From Tanypteryx hageni (lineage: Eukaryota > Arthropoda > Insecta > Odonata > Petaluridae), in contig CM054113.1 in assembly GCA_028673005.1 (NCBI GenBank), positions 208,993,504-209,057,503 of the forward strand: 64,000 bases of DNA. The letters are read 5' to 3'. The translations under genes and the position numbers were made by a program. Of the stretch, positions 1 through 11,785 are shown in pieces (the stretch's first letter is position 1; each line of letters begins with the position of its first letter). The notes beneath the pieces were generated by a model that saw only the letters and a program-made list of their open reading frames with translations, was not told where the DNA came from and did no database searches.

Positions 1-889
1 AATAAATAACCCAACTAGTATATTTCAACTGAGTCAACTAAACAGAGCTACCACAATATCAAGGTTAGAATTTTCTGTAATTATGAATTTCGAAGGTATT
101 GGCTGGACCAATTTCAATAAGAAATTTTGTTTATAGGGTGGGTATAGAATGGTAAAACGAAATGAACATGTTTAGAACATCTAAAAAGCAGAGCTACTAC
201 AATATAAGGAAAAATAATTTTCTGATTTCAAAGCAAATGCATCAATATTCGCTTATACTATGGCGAATTTGACAGAAAGCATTCTGTCAGAAGATATCTC
301 AGCAACCAATTGACCTATTTTAATGAATCCTCCACCAATATCAATGTTGAACCAAGAAACATAGAGACTTAAAACTTGGTATACTAAAGAGACGTCGAGG
401 ATATGCACCTCAGTGACAGAATTTCGATTTCTTGGGGGAAAGGAGGTATCAAATTTGAGTCTATAATTAATTTGTTCATACCAATTAAAGGGGAATATTG
501 GTCACTTATCATGAGAGTACCTTGAGTTTGGATGAAAATTTTACAGAGTGATATGTTCATGAAAAATTCTAAGCTCGAAACCCAGGGCAAAGCCTAGACA
601 ATTATGCTAGTATACATATATACAAAACCATATTAGCATATTTAAACTGAATCAGCCAGACAGTGCCACTATTACAAATTAAAATCTTTCAGTAATTAAG
701 GATTTGAAAGGAATTGGCTGAACGGATTTCAATTAAATTTTGTATATAAGATTTGTACAACATACTGTAATTAAATCAATATGTTTAAAGCGGAGCTAAA
801 GAGCAGGGCTACTACAAAAAGTGAAATAATATTTCTTTTACACATTTCTAGAGAACTGACCTTAATGGATTTTAACTAAATATAGTATA
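1..889. repeat. Diverged tandem repeat array, left part (copies 1 and 2)
   Basis: Copy 1 is at about 1-300 and copy 2 at about 605-870. They share a colinear series of short matches: the 'agagctacca' region, the 'aattatgaatttcgaa' region, then 'attggctg..' and 'ttcaat.aaattttgt'. A third, closer copy is at about 1923-2215. Copies 1 and 3 are clearly similar, while copy 2 is much more diverged. The 300-600 stretch is AT-rich and shows no gene. The class of the repeat is not recognised. Confidence 0.6.
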
Positions 890-1912
890 CCGTAAATACC
901 TGTGTATAATGCGCACCCTCGTATAACGCACGGGGGTTTTTAGCCTCGTAATCTATGATTTTTCTATATACCCGCATATAGTGCGCACAGATTTTTTTAG
1001 CGTTACCATTCCAAAATAAAGTAGATGGTGTAACTTGTTCTAAAGCAATGATCGAATTATTGGTATTATGAATTGGTAACATAATGAAAGTGCAAAATGA
1101 AATTTTCGAATAACGTTCCAAAAGATCGTCAGCTAAGTCAATCATTACATACTCTATGTTTACTTACAAGGTGATATTAGGATATACGCAATAAATCGAA
1201 TTATATTAGTTTCATAGTATGGCATTCTTTGAGCTAATAAAATGAAGGTATGATGATAATCCTGTTTTTTACATACGTTTTTGTCACGCCTGAGGTGGAC
1301 GGGTTCGCCCAACCTTCAGTTTTACCCTTATTAGAACACTCTGGATCACGTAAACACGATAGCAAATACCATAATTAACTACAGACTCTAAGAATCAAGA
1401 ATAAATCACGTATGAATCCTGGGAGAAAGGTAGGGAACGATAACTTTATTTAGTTCTACAAGAAGCATTAACTCCTAGCGAACTCAAAGGCATCAGCTGC
1501 CATTGTTTCTATTTGTAAGTAGTATCAGTACCTCACCTCCAGGCAGGGTGCCGGTGTAGGGTGACGTCATGCGTAAGATGACGATTCCGATAACAACATC
1601 GAAGAAGAATGATGCAGTGACGAAGAATTTCTTGGCTTTTAAAATGAATAAATACTGAATTCGTTCTTTTTATATCTAATTAATGTATGTATATAGAATT
1701 TGTTAATAAATTTTTACTATTATCTATCTTACTTTTCGTAAAAATCACCAATAAAAATATGAGGATACCCAGGCAGTAATTACTGTGCCAAAATTGTGGA
1801 AATATAGGGTCAAATGAAAATAGGAAGATTATGTACCCTCGTATAATACGCATCCTAATTTTTAACTCAAATATTTCGAAAAAAAGTGTGCATAATACAT
1901 GGGTATTTACGG
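890..1912. mobile_element. TA-flanked DNA transposon with terminal inverted repeats
   Basis: The ends are CCGTAAATACC (890-900) and GGTATTTACGG (1902-1912). Each is flanked by TA (888-889 and 1913-1914). The inverted similarity continues inward for about 28 bp ('tgtataatgcgcac' on the left, 'gtgtgcataatac' on the right). A subterminal motif 'accctcgtataa' occurs near both ends in direct orientation. A TA target duplication suggests the IS630-Tc1-mariner/pogo group, but no transposase frame is recognisable in the 1 kb interior, so the element is probably non-autonomous. It interrupts the tandem array on both sides of it. Confidence 0.75.
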
Positions 1913-1914
1913 TA

Positions 1915-2215
1915 TTTAATCTTCATATAAATAACCAACAAATTATATTTCAACCGGGTCAACTAAAAAGGGTTACCACAATATCAAGGTTATAATTTTT
2001 CTGTAACTATGAATTTCGAAGATATTATCTGATGGGATTTCAAAGAAATTTTGTTTGTGGGGCAAGTATAGAATGGGAAAATGAGATGAATATTTTTAGA
2101 ACGGATCAAAAAGCAGAGCTACCAGATTATAAGGGAAAATAATTCTGATTTCAAAGCAAATACATTAGTATACGATTATACTACAGTGAATTTGACGAAA
2201 AGCACTTCTGTACCA
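1915..2215. repeat. Tandem repeat array, copy 3
   Basis: This stretch is colinear with bases 1-300, for example 'atatttcaac.gggtcaacta', 'ttaccacaatatcaaggtta' and 'gatttcaaagcaaatac'. The TA-flanked transposon at 890-1912 separates it from copy 2. Confidence 0.65.
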
Positions 2216-3109
2216 CGGGTAACCTATGTACGCCCCTAATTGTTATATATTAAAATTGTATTGAAAGGAAAGTAGGCAGATTAGATCTTTCCATAACTAC
2301 TTGTTTATATTGATTTTACGGATGTGGACCAATAAAAAACACTTTCATTATAGCTTTCTATTAAATTATGCCTGCAGCATTGGATTTAAATTTTTTGTCA
2401 ATTATTTTGGTATATTTTTATTAAATCTACTTTTTTAAATGTTAATGTTAATCTGTAACATTTTTCTTATTGCTTACTTTTATAAACTAGCATCTCTGTA
2501 AAAATCTTTAATTTCCAATTAAAATCTTTATATGAGCGTTTGCGTTATTTGAGAAAGTGTGATAGTTTTTTCTGGAATTGCTTATCTAGTAACTGTCCCC
2601 AGATTTTTATTAATTTTTGTTTCATTTGTATTAAGTTATGTAAGTTGATTTTAATCATCCAGCTTTTTACATTTTATTATTTATAGATATAATTTTGTAA
2701 CCATTCAAATTTGGCATTTTTTTCTCCTATAACTGCTAGCTTATCAACAAGTGTGGATCCTGAAGGATTTTCATGACATTGTTTTAGCTTAAAACAGCAG
2801 TGCAATGAAGATACTGAATACAGTAATAAAGTCATATCAAAATGAATATCTAAAAGGTTAGGAAGAGAAAATTTGTAGCCTAGATGTATTGTTGAAAAAA
2901 ATGCTGTTTCTCTGCACAGAAATATGTTGCAGTACTAATTCTCCGTGACTGTTGGTGTAATCAAGGAAGGAAGATTTAATCAATGCAGTGCTATTTGAAA
3001 TTCAAGTCTCTTGCTAAGCTATAGAAGGCATTTGAAAGAAATTAAGGTATATTAATTATTCCCAAATATAAGACAAAATATATATGTACATGAAAACTTC
3101 CAATTTATA
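2216..3109. other. AT-rich spacer, no feature seen
   Basis: No open frame, splice pattern, terminal repeat or tandem structure could be supported here. Confidence 0.5.
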
Positions 3110-3724
3110 CAGTAGGTTCCGCTTAATGTGATCCCATTGGGTTCATTGAAATTGATAACATTAAGCAGCTGATAACAATAAACAACGCTTTCAAAAAATT
3201 TGTTGGGATTATAATAAACAATAAAAATGTTTTAATTAATCTTATTTATTTTACTTTCACACTATGTTACTTGCACATTGTAAATAATAAATAAATATGA
3301 CAAATTACATATCTCATTTATCTAACACAGGTGACATCAATTCTAATCAATCATAATCTGAAATTAAAAATTATTTTAGAGAGAAAACACAATATACATA
3401 TGTCCAGACTAAATGTTATTTACTTTTTAAAATTCCTATCCAGTTTTTGCTGCTTTAAATCCTTTGTAATTGAATTTGCATTTCGTTGTTATAAATATTA
3501 AAATAGTTTATAGTCATCACTACTTCCCCCCTTGAGTTCTAATGCACTCCGCAATATCTGAAGGGATTTTTTTTATTTCTTCAGCATTTGGGGTAATTTA
3601 ATGAACTTCGATATCTTCATTATCCGAACTTTCGTCATCTTGATTTACAGGTTTGTTGGGTTTAATAAACATGTCTTGCGAGGTTATTATTAGCTACCTT
3701 GCCCGTAAATTTAATTATAATGGC

Positions 3725-3875
3725 TCCACTTGTGAAAAAAATACAAACCAGGAGCACCACTAGTGCAGCATTTAAAGTCGGTGCCGACATTTCACTACTA
3801 AGTGAGCTTAATAAAAGTGAAAACTGGTCTACAGGTGTTTGTGTGAGAAAGTTTTTCTTTCCTAAGCAGAGTCCC
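3725..3875 (+). pseudogene. Possible tyrosine-recombinase (DIRS/Crypton-like) C-terminal scrap
   Basis: The plus-strand frame contains RSTTSAAFKVGADISLLSEL and, shortly after, W..(7)..FFFPK. The spacing resembles the 'RST.SAA...G..I..IL....W.....F.KFY' stretch near the catalytic tyrosine of retroelement-associated tyrosine recombinases. It is only about 50 residues long and the expected tyrosine is replaced by phenylalanine. This is a weak motif call. The sequence lies inside the Tigger element and would be a secondary insertion. Confidence 0.3.
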
Positions 3876-4154
3876 TCTCTTACTAGTGACTACAACTCAA
3901 GAATCAAGCCACAACGGTCGCTACAGTGAAAATTGCAGTCTAACGTTCAGCCGATTCACATAGAGCATGAGAAGCCTTCTACTTTCGGAAATCCAATCAA
4001 GAGTAACTCAGGGATGGTCACCCGTGGCCTAACTGGGGCCACAAAACCAAAAATTAAATGACTAGATGATGCAAGGGCAGTGTCCATGCAAATCTCAAAT
4101 AACTGTTTACAGTATTCTTTTCTGTGGTTCTTCCCCACTTGCAAGTAATTTTTT

Positions 4155-4712
4155 TTAAATACAAAAGAAAGTGATGCGTCTCATTGCTAATAAACCATAT
4201 GATGCCTCCTGTCACCCCATCTTTAGAAAATTGGATATACTGCCACTACCATGTGTATATACACTCACTGCCATACTTTACATGAGAAGGAACTAAAACA
4301 ACTTTGAAAAAAAACTCCAACATACACAGTTATTGCACACGTGGTCTAAATGATCCCCACATTCCCTATATTCATACAAAAACAGCCTCACTTGGCCCAA
4401 GATCTTCGGTTATACAACAAACTCCCACAGGAACTGAAAATGTCCATGAGCTTGTCAAATTTTAAAACAAACTTAAAGCCTTTCTGCTCAGTAAGCATTA
4501 CTATAACATTAATGATTTCTTTAATGATGCTTGATATTCATCTGTATCTCACTTTAAATTCTATTATTTTATGTGTGCTTGTAACTTTATCTCACTATTT
4601 TATCTGTATGTGTATTTATAATTTATAACAATTTTCTCTTGTGTGCCTTTTACTGACTTGTCCTATATCCTGTTTTTGATCTCTGGACCAATAAACTATT
4701 ATTATTATTACT
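4155..4712 (+). mobile_element. Non-LTR retrotransposon (LINE), 3' fragment
   Basis: The plus-strand frames give QKKVMRLIANKPYDASCHP and FRKLDILPLPCVYTL, then in another frame LRLYNKLPQELKMSMSLSNF. These are the C-terminal hallmarks of CR1/Jockey-type ORF2 proteins downstream of the reverse transcriptase. The fragment ends with AATAAACTATTATTATTATTAC, a LINE-style 3' simple-repeat tail, at about 4690-4712. It is 5'-truncated and has stops and at least one frame change. It sits inside the Tigger element and therefore inserted later. Confidence 0.7.
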
Positions 4713-4729
4713 ATCATCAACTATATCCC

Positions 4730-4990
4730 TTACTGTAAGATCACGTGTTGTGGCAAGATCTTCATCAATTTCCACCCACACCTCAAAATCTGAAGGATTA
4801 ATGAAGCTATTTTCTATTGAAGACATAATTTTGCTTTCGTCAATATTTTTCGCGACACTTGACTAACTAAAACCTGCTTTACGGAAACAGTTTCTGATTG
4901 TCTTTTCTTGGATATTAACTCCCAGGCACTAGCCATCATATGCACTGAATCTAATAAGCTCCGCTGGCCATATGTGCTCACTAAATAAGA
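4730..4990 (-). pseudogene. Tigger/pogo transposase, C-terminal fragment
   Basis: The minus-strand frame reads MMASAWELISKKTIRNCF followed by RKAGFS. This matches the well-known 'AW..V...TI.NCFRKAGF' motif at the C-terminal end of the DDE_1 (CENP-B/pogo) transposase domain. After one stop codon the frame continues into an acidic tail (DFEVWVEIDEDLATT...). The catalytic DDE triad and the CENP-B DNA-binding domain are not visible, so this is a remnant only. It lies within matching TIRs, which supports the element call. No function is expected. Confidence 0.75.
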
Positions 4991-5173
4991 AAAGAATGGT
5001 TATACACACTCGTATCCTATTTTTAAATTGATAATAATAAGCAGCAGATGTGATCACATTAAGCGGAAAAAATTACATTTCTTACACTAAATTTGATTTT
5101 GGAATCCTATATTTGATAACAATAAGCGGCTGATAACAATAACCAGTGATAATATTAAGCGGAACCTACTGTA

Positions 5174-5525
5174 ATAATAAATAATTTATAATTATTGCAC
5201 ATATGCAATCAATTCCTCACTTCTTATTGTTTTTGTTAGCACTATATGTACTTGGACTGGAACACCATTGTTGTTATTAAAATATGATTTTTGATAACAC
5301 TAGTATTTTGTTAAGACTTTTTATTAAAATTGTATAGTACCAATCGTTAATATTAAATCATAATTCAAATTAGTATAAAAGTATGAAGTGGTATGAGAGT
5401 ATGATCTGTTCATTAAAGTAAATTGAGTGTGATTGACATACTGCTGCTAAGGAACTTTCATTTCACTATGATTAATTGAAAACAATTCTGTGTGAATACC
5501 AAGTATTGAGAATAATTTATGTAGC
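5174..5525 (-). other. AT-rich stretch, probable 3' UTR/downstream region of the C2 gene
   Basis: This stretch directly follows the stop codon of the minus-strand C2 gene and ends at the TA flank of the Tigger element. No other coding signal was seen. A second C2 domain would have to begin here if the final donor-like site (gttagt at 5532-5537, minus) is used, but none was recognised. Confidence 0.3.
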
Positions 5526-8500
5526 TCACACACTAACCCTTTTTGGTTGCTTAAGGCTGCATTTATAAATAATCTCTTGGCCAATTTTATCTACAGCGGT
5601 CTTCAAGGGGAAGTCTATGCAACCAAGTTCAGTTGGGTTTCCATACTTATCATCATCAAATGCTGTTACCACAATGTGCCAACTCTGAAATTCATTAGAT
5701 TAATTACATAATTTCAAAGGTAAAATCAAATATAATTATATTTAAGTGGAATTTCATCAACCTGTGCAAAAAGTTGAAAGGTTCAATTTGCAATACATAG
5801 TTGATTTCCAAGTTTAAGAATTGATTCCAATCAGTTTTCTTTGTTAAGTGGACATTTAATAAACTATAGCTCCAATAGAAAAGATTCAGAAATCCAGATG
5901 TGCATTTTGCAGCTAAAATGGAAGATAGAACCAGTGCATCTGGTTTTCCCAACAATTTTAAGACTATTAGAGCTACATAGTAAATCAATTGGATTCCAGT
6001 CATGAGACAAGCTTGATAATTCTCATTTTAACTTGTTGAAGTTTGAGTCATACTCCGAAACTTAAGTAAATTCATATTTTCAGCTACTGTCGAGTTATTA
6101 AATAAAAATTAAAGACCTTAATGTCAGAACTCTTAACGTCCAGAGCTGCTAAAAATCTTTCATCATAATGTGGTGAAATTGTTCCTCTCACTGTCCTTGT
6201 GTGGAATGAAAACACTGTCTTTTGAGCTCTTCTCCAATTCGATGGCCTTCTTTCTTCAGAAACATATTTATGTGCACTTTTACTTGGGAATGCTATGACT
6301 TCAATGAAAGAGCTTGCTGTTGGTGATAGGTATGGTCTAGGTTGGAGGTTGTTGGCTTCCTATTGAACAAAATAACTGGCATTAATTTAAAATCATTATT
6401 ATGAAATACCAATATAAAATTTTGGGTTCCAATTCCATAATCGAGTGAAAGGTAAACAAAAAAACGGTAGCGGTGTTGATGGTGAGAAAGTGACAAGAAA
6501 TGGTAATAAAATGCTACCAATGTGGCATATGCCTACTCGACCCCCCAGGTTGGATAACGTTAGTTAGGTGGTATTGGTTTCCTTCTCATGTTCACTGTGG
6601 TCCCCCCTCGGATTGGGTTGCATTCATCTTCATTTATATTACTCTGCATCCTTATTTCGAAATGCTTTTAATATTTACGTATCAGGTTGAAGTTCCACTT
6701 TTTCACCTTTCTCTGTTGTAGTACAATTTCTCGTTGTTTTATCGCCATCGACAGTGCAACCATCACTTTGTTTACCTTTCACCCGGTTATGGAAACAGTA
6801 CCAATTTTGTGCATTATGGTTTCTAAATTGAAATAATCTCTATTAATTTTTATTGACAAGACAATTATATGCAATTCAGTCATTCAAAACTGGCACTGTA
6901 TATAGAAAACTTATTTCCATTAATAGTATAATTATAGGTTAAATTAATACCTGAATGGTGATGAAAACCTTTCCAACTGTTTCATTTTCATTTAAAAGGT
7001 AAAGAAACTTCAATTCTACTTCTCCGAAAAACTCTTTCAGATGCAATGGTGAGTTCATTAAGGAGTCCCCAGCTCCTAGAGTTGGTAAGCTCTGGAAGCA
7101 GATCATTCTTTTGTATAATATATATTCTCATAGACTTATAAGCACAATCTACAAAATACTGATTGGAATATAAATTGTAATTGTAGCTATAATTAATTAC
7201 AAAATGTTTCTTTTGGAGAAGAAAAATATTGTCATATTTTTTAACTCAATAATGAATTTACAAATATGAAACACTTCACATATGCATACAACTGTGAATA
7301 CCTTATTACAGGACTTTGCATTGCTTATTATTCCTTCAGAAGTATCTGACATTGAACTATAGCAAGAATCTCGCTTAGTAGATACATTTGAAACAATACT
7401 TCCTCCTGTTAAATAAAGGAGAGATTTTTTATAATCGATCCTAATACTGAACTCACCTTTATGATCAATTAATTTTACCTTGCTTCCCTACACTGTCAGA
7501 TCCAAACATTTCATAGCTCTGCTTGTAAATACCTTCATTTAAACTTCCACCATTTTCTGCTCTTGATTTTGCTGAGGAAGAAGAAAGTGCCATAATATGC
7601 ATGGTATTATTGAATGTGCTTACATCATTTGTCCTATTTTTAGACTGAAAGAGTTGCACTTCATTTTTCTCTATCAGAGCCATGCTATATCTACTTTGCA
7701 TTGCTGGCACTTAAAAGATAAAATCATCCTCTTCTGCCAAGCAAATAACAGGTGAATTCAATACAAGACAATGTTTATTCAAATTTATATTTAAAACTAA
7801 TATATTACATATCTGATTATTTAACACCATTGTATTTTTGACACCTTATATTTTCTCATAATTTTATGGCTTTAAATTTTTAGTATTTATTGCTTGTTAC
7901 TAGAATCACTAAGTAGCCATATTGATAAATAACACATAATTGTACATTTTTATGGTAATTTTAAGACTTCAAAAAAGAATTTTTATGGTGGTTATATGGC
8001 TGGAATTCAATTGATAATTTATAATGCTACAATATCCATAAAAAGATGGGAAAACCAGATGCACATGTTGGCTACAAAACAGCCATCATTGGGGATGATT
8101 CCCCAAAAATAGATTATAAAAATGAGCCTTCCTTTTGTGGAGTCTACTGTTGTTCAATTACTACTGATGATGGTTGCTTTGTTGTAGGGATACCAGATCT
8201 CTTGAGACAAAAAAGACAACATTTTCGGATTTTTACAGACAAAAGAAGAGTATGGGTTATCCCATCTCTCAGAGAAAATGATTGACAAAGACATGTTTTT
8301 TACCTCTTACACTTTCTTCAGAGAAATTTAAAAATATATATATAATTAGTGCTGGTGCACTCATAGACATAAAATGAAATAAAATTAGCATGGAAAGGAA
8401 CAAAACAAAAAATTTGGTTTAAATGAAAAGTGATAAAAAGGAGACGTTTCTTGAAAAAGAAAGAATAGAAAAGATGAGATTCGCTGACTACTATTTTTGA

Positions 8501-8933
8501 CCGAGTGTGTTTCATGCATCCTATACTTTTTTATGGAGGTTGAAGCTATCTAAATTGTCAGCTGAAGTAGAGCTGCAGCTATAACAGACAAGTTATAAAA
8601 TATTAAAAGCTTGTTAATTGGTAGAATGACATAGACGTTAGTACATGACATGTTTTGTCACTTTCAAATATCTGCTTAACATTTTATTAATATCCAATCA
8701 CTTGTGATATTTTTCAAGTAATTTGTACGTTTTGTAATAAGTAAAAAAATTGTGTGGATTTTGAATGTAATGAAATATATAACTGCAACCAAACCTTCTT
8801 TAGAACGTTTTTGAATCCACGAAAGGCAAAAACATCTGGGGTCCACTAAACAAATTACAATAATGATAGTAATAAATACTATTCCTACTCCAATTCCAAT
8901 CAGTAATTTTTCCCTTGGATCCAGTAGAAACAT
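5526..8933 (-). CDS. Single-pass membrane protein with C2-like domain, six exons
   Basis: Exons on the minus strand are 8795-8933, 7479-7709, 7302-7405, 6951-7091, 6117-6359 and 5526-5684. The splice phases match throughout and give 338 codons plus stop. Residues 10-31 form a hydrophobic segment (IGIGVGIVFITIIIVICLV) followed by cysteines and basic residues, so it is a likely N-terminal membrane anchor. Exons 2-3 encode a serine-rich linker. Exons 4-6 encode a C2-like beta-sandwich: GEVELKFLY, VGKVFITIQEANNL, SSFIEVIAFPS, then WHIVVTAFDDDKYGNPTELG. This layout recalls synaptotagmin-like proteins, but I do not recognise the family, and only one C2 domain is seen. A strong acceptor lies directly before the start ATG, implying an upstream non-coding exon. 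The exon 5 donor (gtcttt) is weak; gttaag just upstream keeps the same phase. The last exon could instead splice onward at a gttagt donor. Confidence 0.65.
8046..8290. repeat. Diverged foldback MITE-like sequence in an intron
   Basis: The start 'gggaaaaccagatgcacatg' and the following 'ggctac...agccatcattgg' resemble the foldback repeats at 45948-46165 and 55443-55589. A partly complementary arm is at about 8155-8200 ('gatgatggttgctttgttgtag'). It lies in the first coding intron of the C2 gene. It is degenerate, so family membership is tentative. Confidence 0.45.
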
Positions 8934-9099
8934 CTATAAAAAGTAAATGACAAAAAGAGCTTTGATGAAATAAATAAATGTCGGTTCACGATATATCTGC
9001 GAATAAATCAATTGCTTATTTGCCAAAATGAATGCTGATTATGTTTTTAATATAAATATAATATTTATTGCGAAAATAAGTGTAAGCATTTTCAATTAC

Positions 9100-9650
9100 C
9101 TTATACTTTCATAAAGCCACCCAAAGAAAATCTGGTCCCGAGTAAATTGCGTCGCAAAGTTTTATGCGTTTCCTTGTTCTCGGAGTAATAAACGGAGATG
9201 GCAATTATGTTTCTTATGTGCTCCCCGCCCAAACTCGTATGAGCAATGCTACTTTAGTGGTGGCGTCATCGAACGCAGGTGCGCTTTCATCCGCCTCTCG
9301 CGATAAGGGTATCCAGCCGCGTGGAAAACAATGGGGGCTTGCTTGATCCGAGTACCTTGGAGAATTAACACCGAAATTTCTTAAAGTATTGCCGCTTTAT
9401 TTTCCTTCCAAGGCTTTCACGCGTCGTTGTATACTCTACAATGCCACGGAGGCGCGCCTTTCCAATCCACAGCCCTCTCGCATATTAATTAGCCTAACAG
9501 AATTTTCTGCTTCTTTCCGAGTACGGTTCAATGAAAAATATTTCTTTTCGATTCACAGCCTTGAAATCGTTGCTGTATTGATATAAAAGCTTGTACGAAG
9601 TCACAAATCGTAAATATAATTAGTCTAATCAGAAATTCCTTAAGTAGCCG
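9100..9650 (-). promoter_or_regulatory. CpG-richer block with possible first exon/promoter of the C2 gene
   Basis: This block is visibly richer in GC and CpG (cgcgccttt, cgcgtcg, ccgcgtgg, tctcgcgat) than its surroundings. On the minus strand a donor-like site (AAG|GTAATT) ends a potential exon at 9100. It faces the acceptor directly before the ATG at 8933. The inference is a 5' UTR exon with its promoter within about 9100-9650. No TATA box was identified with confidence. Confidence 0.35.
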
Positions 9651-10579
9651 AGCGAGTTGTTTTCCTTAAAAAATGATCGTTCCTAACTCAGCATATCAGT
9701 CCCTACAACCTTGCACTTAAACGCCGTGGATAACCAGCAACGTGTGTTATCAAGTAGAAAGGCCTAGACCTTTTTGTAGTAGGAGTTCTCGTTCCCTTTA
9801 TGAATCACTCGAACATTCTCAACGAAAAGGCATCACATGTTCGTTAATATTTGTAGTACAATGTCACAGGAACCGATCGTAAAACTTAACAGTAGTGTAA
9901 TTATAAAAACAGGATTTCTGGATTTATAAACCTTGAATGTAATGAAGTGGAAGAAATATAGTTAGTCGTGTCAAATTAGTGATACTATGCAATGGTCTGC
10001 TGAAACTCTTTCGTAAGCCACAATTTTCATCTTTCGCGTAAAGATGCAGTCGTTTTGTTGATCTTTGCGCTGTACACGGAAAAATGAAATCACTTCTTTT
10101 ACGGCAGTAGGGATGTGCTAACCAGCTCTGCCCCCAGTATTAAGCAATAGCAGCCTTTTTAAAAGAAATTGTCGTAAATTTTTCAACTTCTTACCGCAAT
10201 CAACGCTTTTATAAATAGAAATATATATTTTGGCTATTTGAAGATTATTAATTTTTAATTACTGCCTATCGCCACCCGTACATTTCACTTTCAATCATTC
10301 GAGGAATTATTTCATAATATTTTCATGAGAGATTTATCTTAGACTCGGGGTAATTTAACCATGGTTCGACGTTCATAATGTTAATATGATTTAAAATTTT
10401 CGACTCTCTGTCTAAATAAAACATTTCAACGAGCTAAATCCTATGCGAAAGAACTGCTGTCTAAAAGACACGACTGCACGATTACTCTGTCAATATTTGC
10501 GAAAGATGTTGAAGTCTGCGTTTGAATACTCCAGCCTTGGAATCGCGGTGTACTTACATGGACGAAGAAGACGGTTTTA
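9651..10579. other. Intergenic AT-rich sequence, nothing supported
   Basis: No convincing frame or repeat was found. Confidence 0.4.
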
Positions 10580-10765
10580 TTATTTTTCCTTGATCGTGAG
10601 TTTCCTCAATCCTGCATTAGTTTCCCCAAGCAAATTCTCTAATTTCCTTACTGTAACATTATTTTCAGAATCAACTTCCTCGAATTCATTAATTAGTGCA
10701 GCTAATGGGAAATGCGATGTATTTTCCGGTAGCGTGCTTTTTAATATTTTGAAAAACTTTTTATG
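10580..10765 (-). CDS. Unrecognised short open frame, 61 codons, possible exon or pseudogene
   Basis: The minus-strand frame has a protein-like composition with alternating acidic and hydrophobic residues: FPLAALINEFEEVDSENN, then VRKLENLLGETNAGLRK, ending LTIKEK-stop. It is closed upstream by TGA at 10766-10768, with no splice acceptor there. A second frame upstream on the same strand (beginning MRLYRSEN) stops just before it, so a frameshifted pseudogene is possible. I do not recognise the family. An opposite-strand open frame of 139 codons covers the same region and has less natural composition. Confidence 0.25.
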   Translation of the reverse strand, partial: HKKFFKILKSTLPENTSHFPLAALINEFEEVDSENNVTVRKLENLLGETNAGLRKLTIKEK

Positions 10766-11715
10766 TCATGATATAAGCAAGAGTGTTCTTGTGTTCTTTG
10801 CGATTGGTCCTTATCGTACTATTCTCACTTCTGTAAAGTCTCATTTTTGGATAGACTTATAAGTGGTGCATTCCTCAGCGTTAAATGCATTTTTAAATTT
10901 AGAATTTCCCACAAGTTTCTCGAATACGGTTAACGTCAAGAAAAAATAAAACAGCTACATTTTAGCCTTCAAATAACCAGACTGGTGAATGGCAGGGGAA
11001 GCAATTCTCCAAAATATTCCTAACATTTCTTACTCGTAGGTTTGGCTCTATTATAAATGGAAGGAAAATGTTGAAGAAAATCGGCGCCGCCAAGATAAAT
11101 TTTATTTCAACATCCTCAATGTCATTATAAAATTGTTTATTCCCTTGCGAAACGGACCAAAGTTTATTTAAAATTATATCAAATTAAAATAAACTTAATA
11201 ATACACAAAACAATGGAATTCATGTAATTTACATATTAAAGCAAGCAATAAAAAGTTTTCCTGCTTTGATTGAAGCAAATTTTGTATTATTCTATTGTGG
11301 TCATGTTCCTTCGCAACATTATATTCCACCGAGGGAATTGCAAAAGAATATAATCTTTCTCGAGTCATATTGTATAGTAAGTAATTATTAAAAATTTTAA
11401 ATTTACCGAATGCTCTTTTAACTGACACAAAAGACTATTTTTAAAAGAATATGTATGTACGTTGGGCATAAACCGGCATAGAATTTTTCTTTTGGCCTAT
11501 TGTTTTTACTCGGGATAGTTGAACAAAGAATTTAAACGCTTTCGACTTTTAGCATCAGTTCATTGAAAATTGCGTAAAAATCAACTTTCGTGAAAACTAT
11601 TTTTCGTCTTCCGAAATCTTCAACTATCGAATCTTAAATAAGAAACCGAGATGTACGCAATTTCCCCATTTCGATGGGCTTTCTCAGGCTCTTTCATTGA
11701 TTCACATTTTGTACG

Positions 11716-11719
<4 letters not shown>
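10766..11719. other. Intergenic AT-rich sequence, nothing supported
   Basis: Only short frames without recognisable motifs are present. Confidence 0.4.

Positions 11720-11783
<64 letters not shown>
11720..11783. repeat. (TA)n microsatellite
   Basis: An uninterrupted dinucleotide run of about 32 TA units. Confidence 0.95.

Positions 11784-11785
<2 letters not shown>

Larger units (their letters stand above)
3110..5171 (-). mobile_element. pogo/Tigger-type DNA transposon, decayed and invaded by other repeats
   Basis: The ends are CAGTAGGTTCCGCTTAAT at 3110 and its complement ending at 5171, each bordered by TA (3108-3109 and 5172-5173). A CAGT... terminus with TA duplication is characteristic of pogo/Tigger elements. 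Subterminal 'gataacaataagc(g/a)gctgataacaataa' motifs recur near both ends. The minus strand between about 5000 and 4730 encodes a Tigger-like transposase C-terminal segment. The middle is occupied by a LINE 3' fragment and another foreign fragment, so the element is dead. Confidence 0.8.

Noticed and set aside
876..1145. 89-codon minus-strand frame across the left end of the TA-flanked element
   Set aside because: It crosses the transposon boundary and terminal repeat and has no transposase motif.
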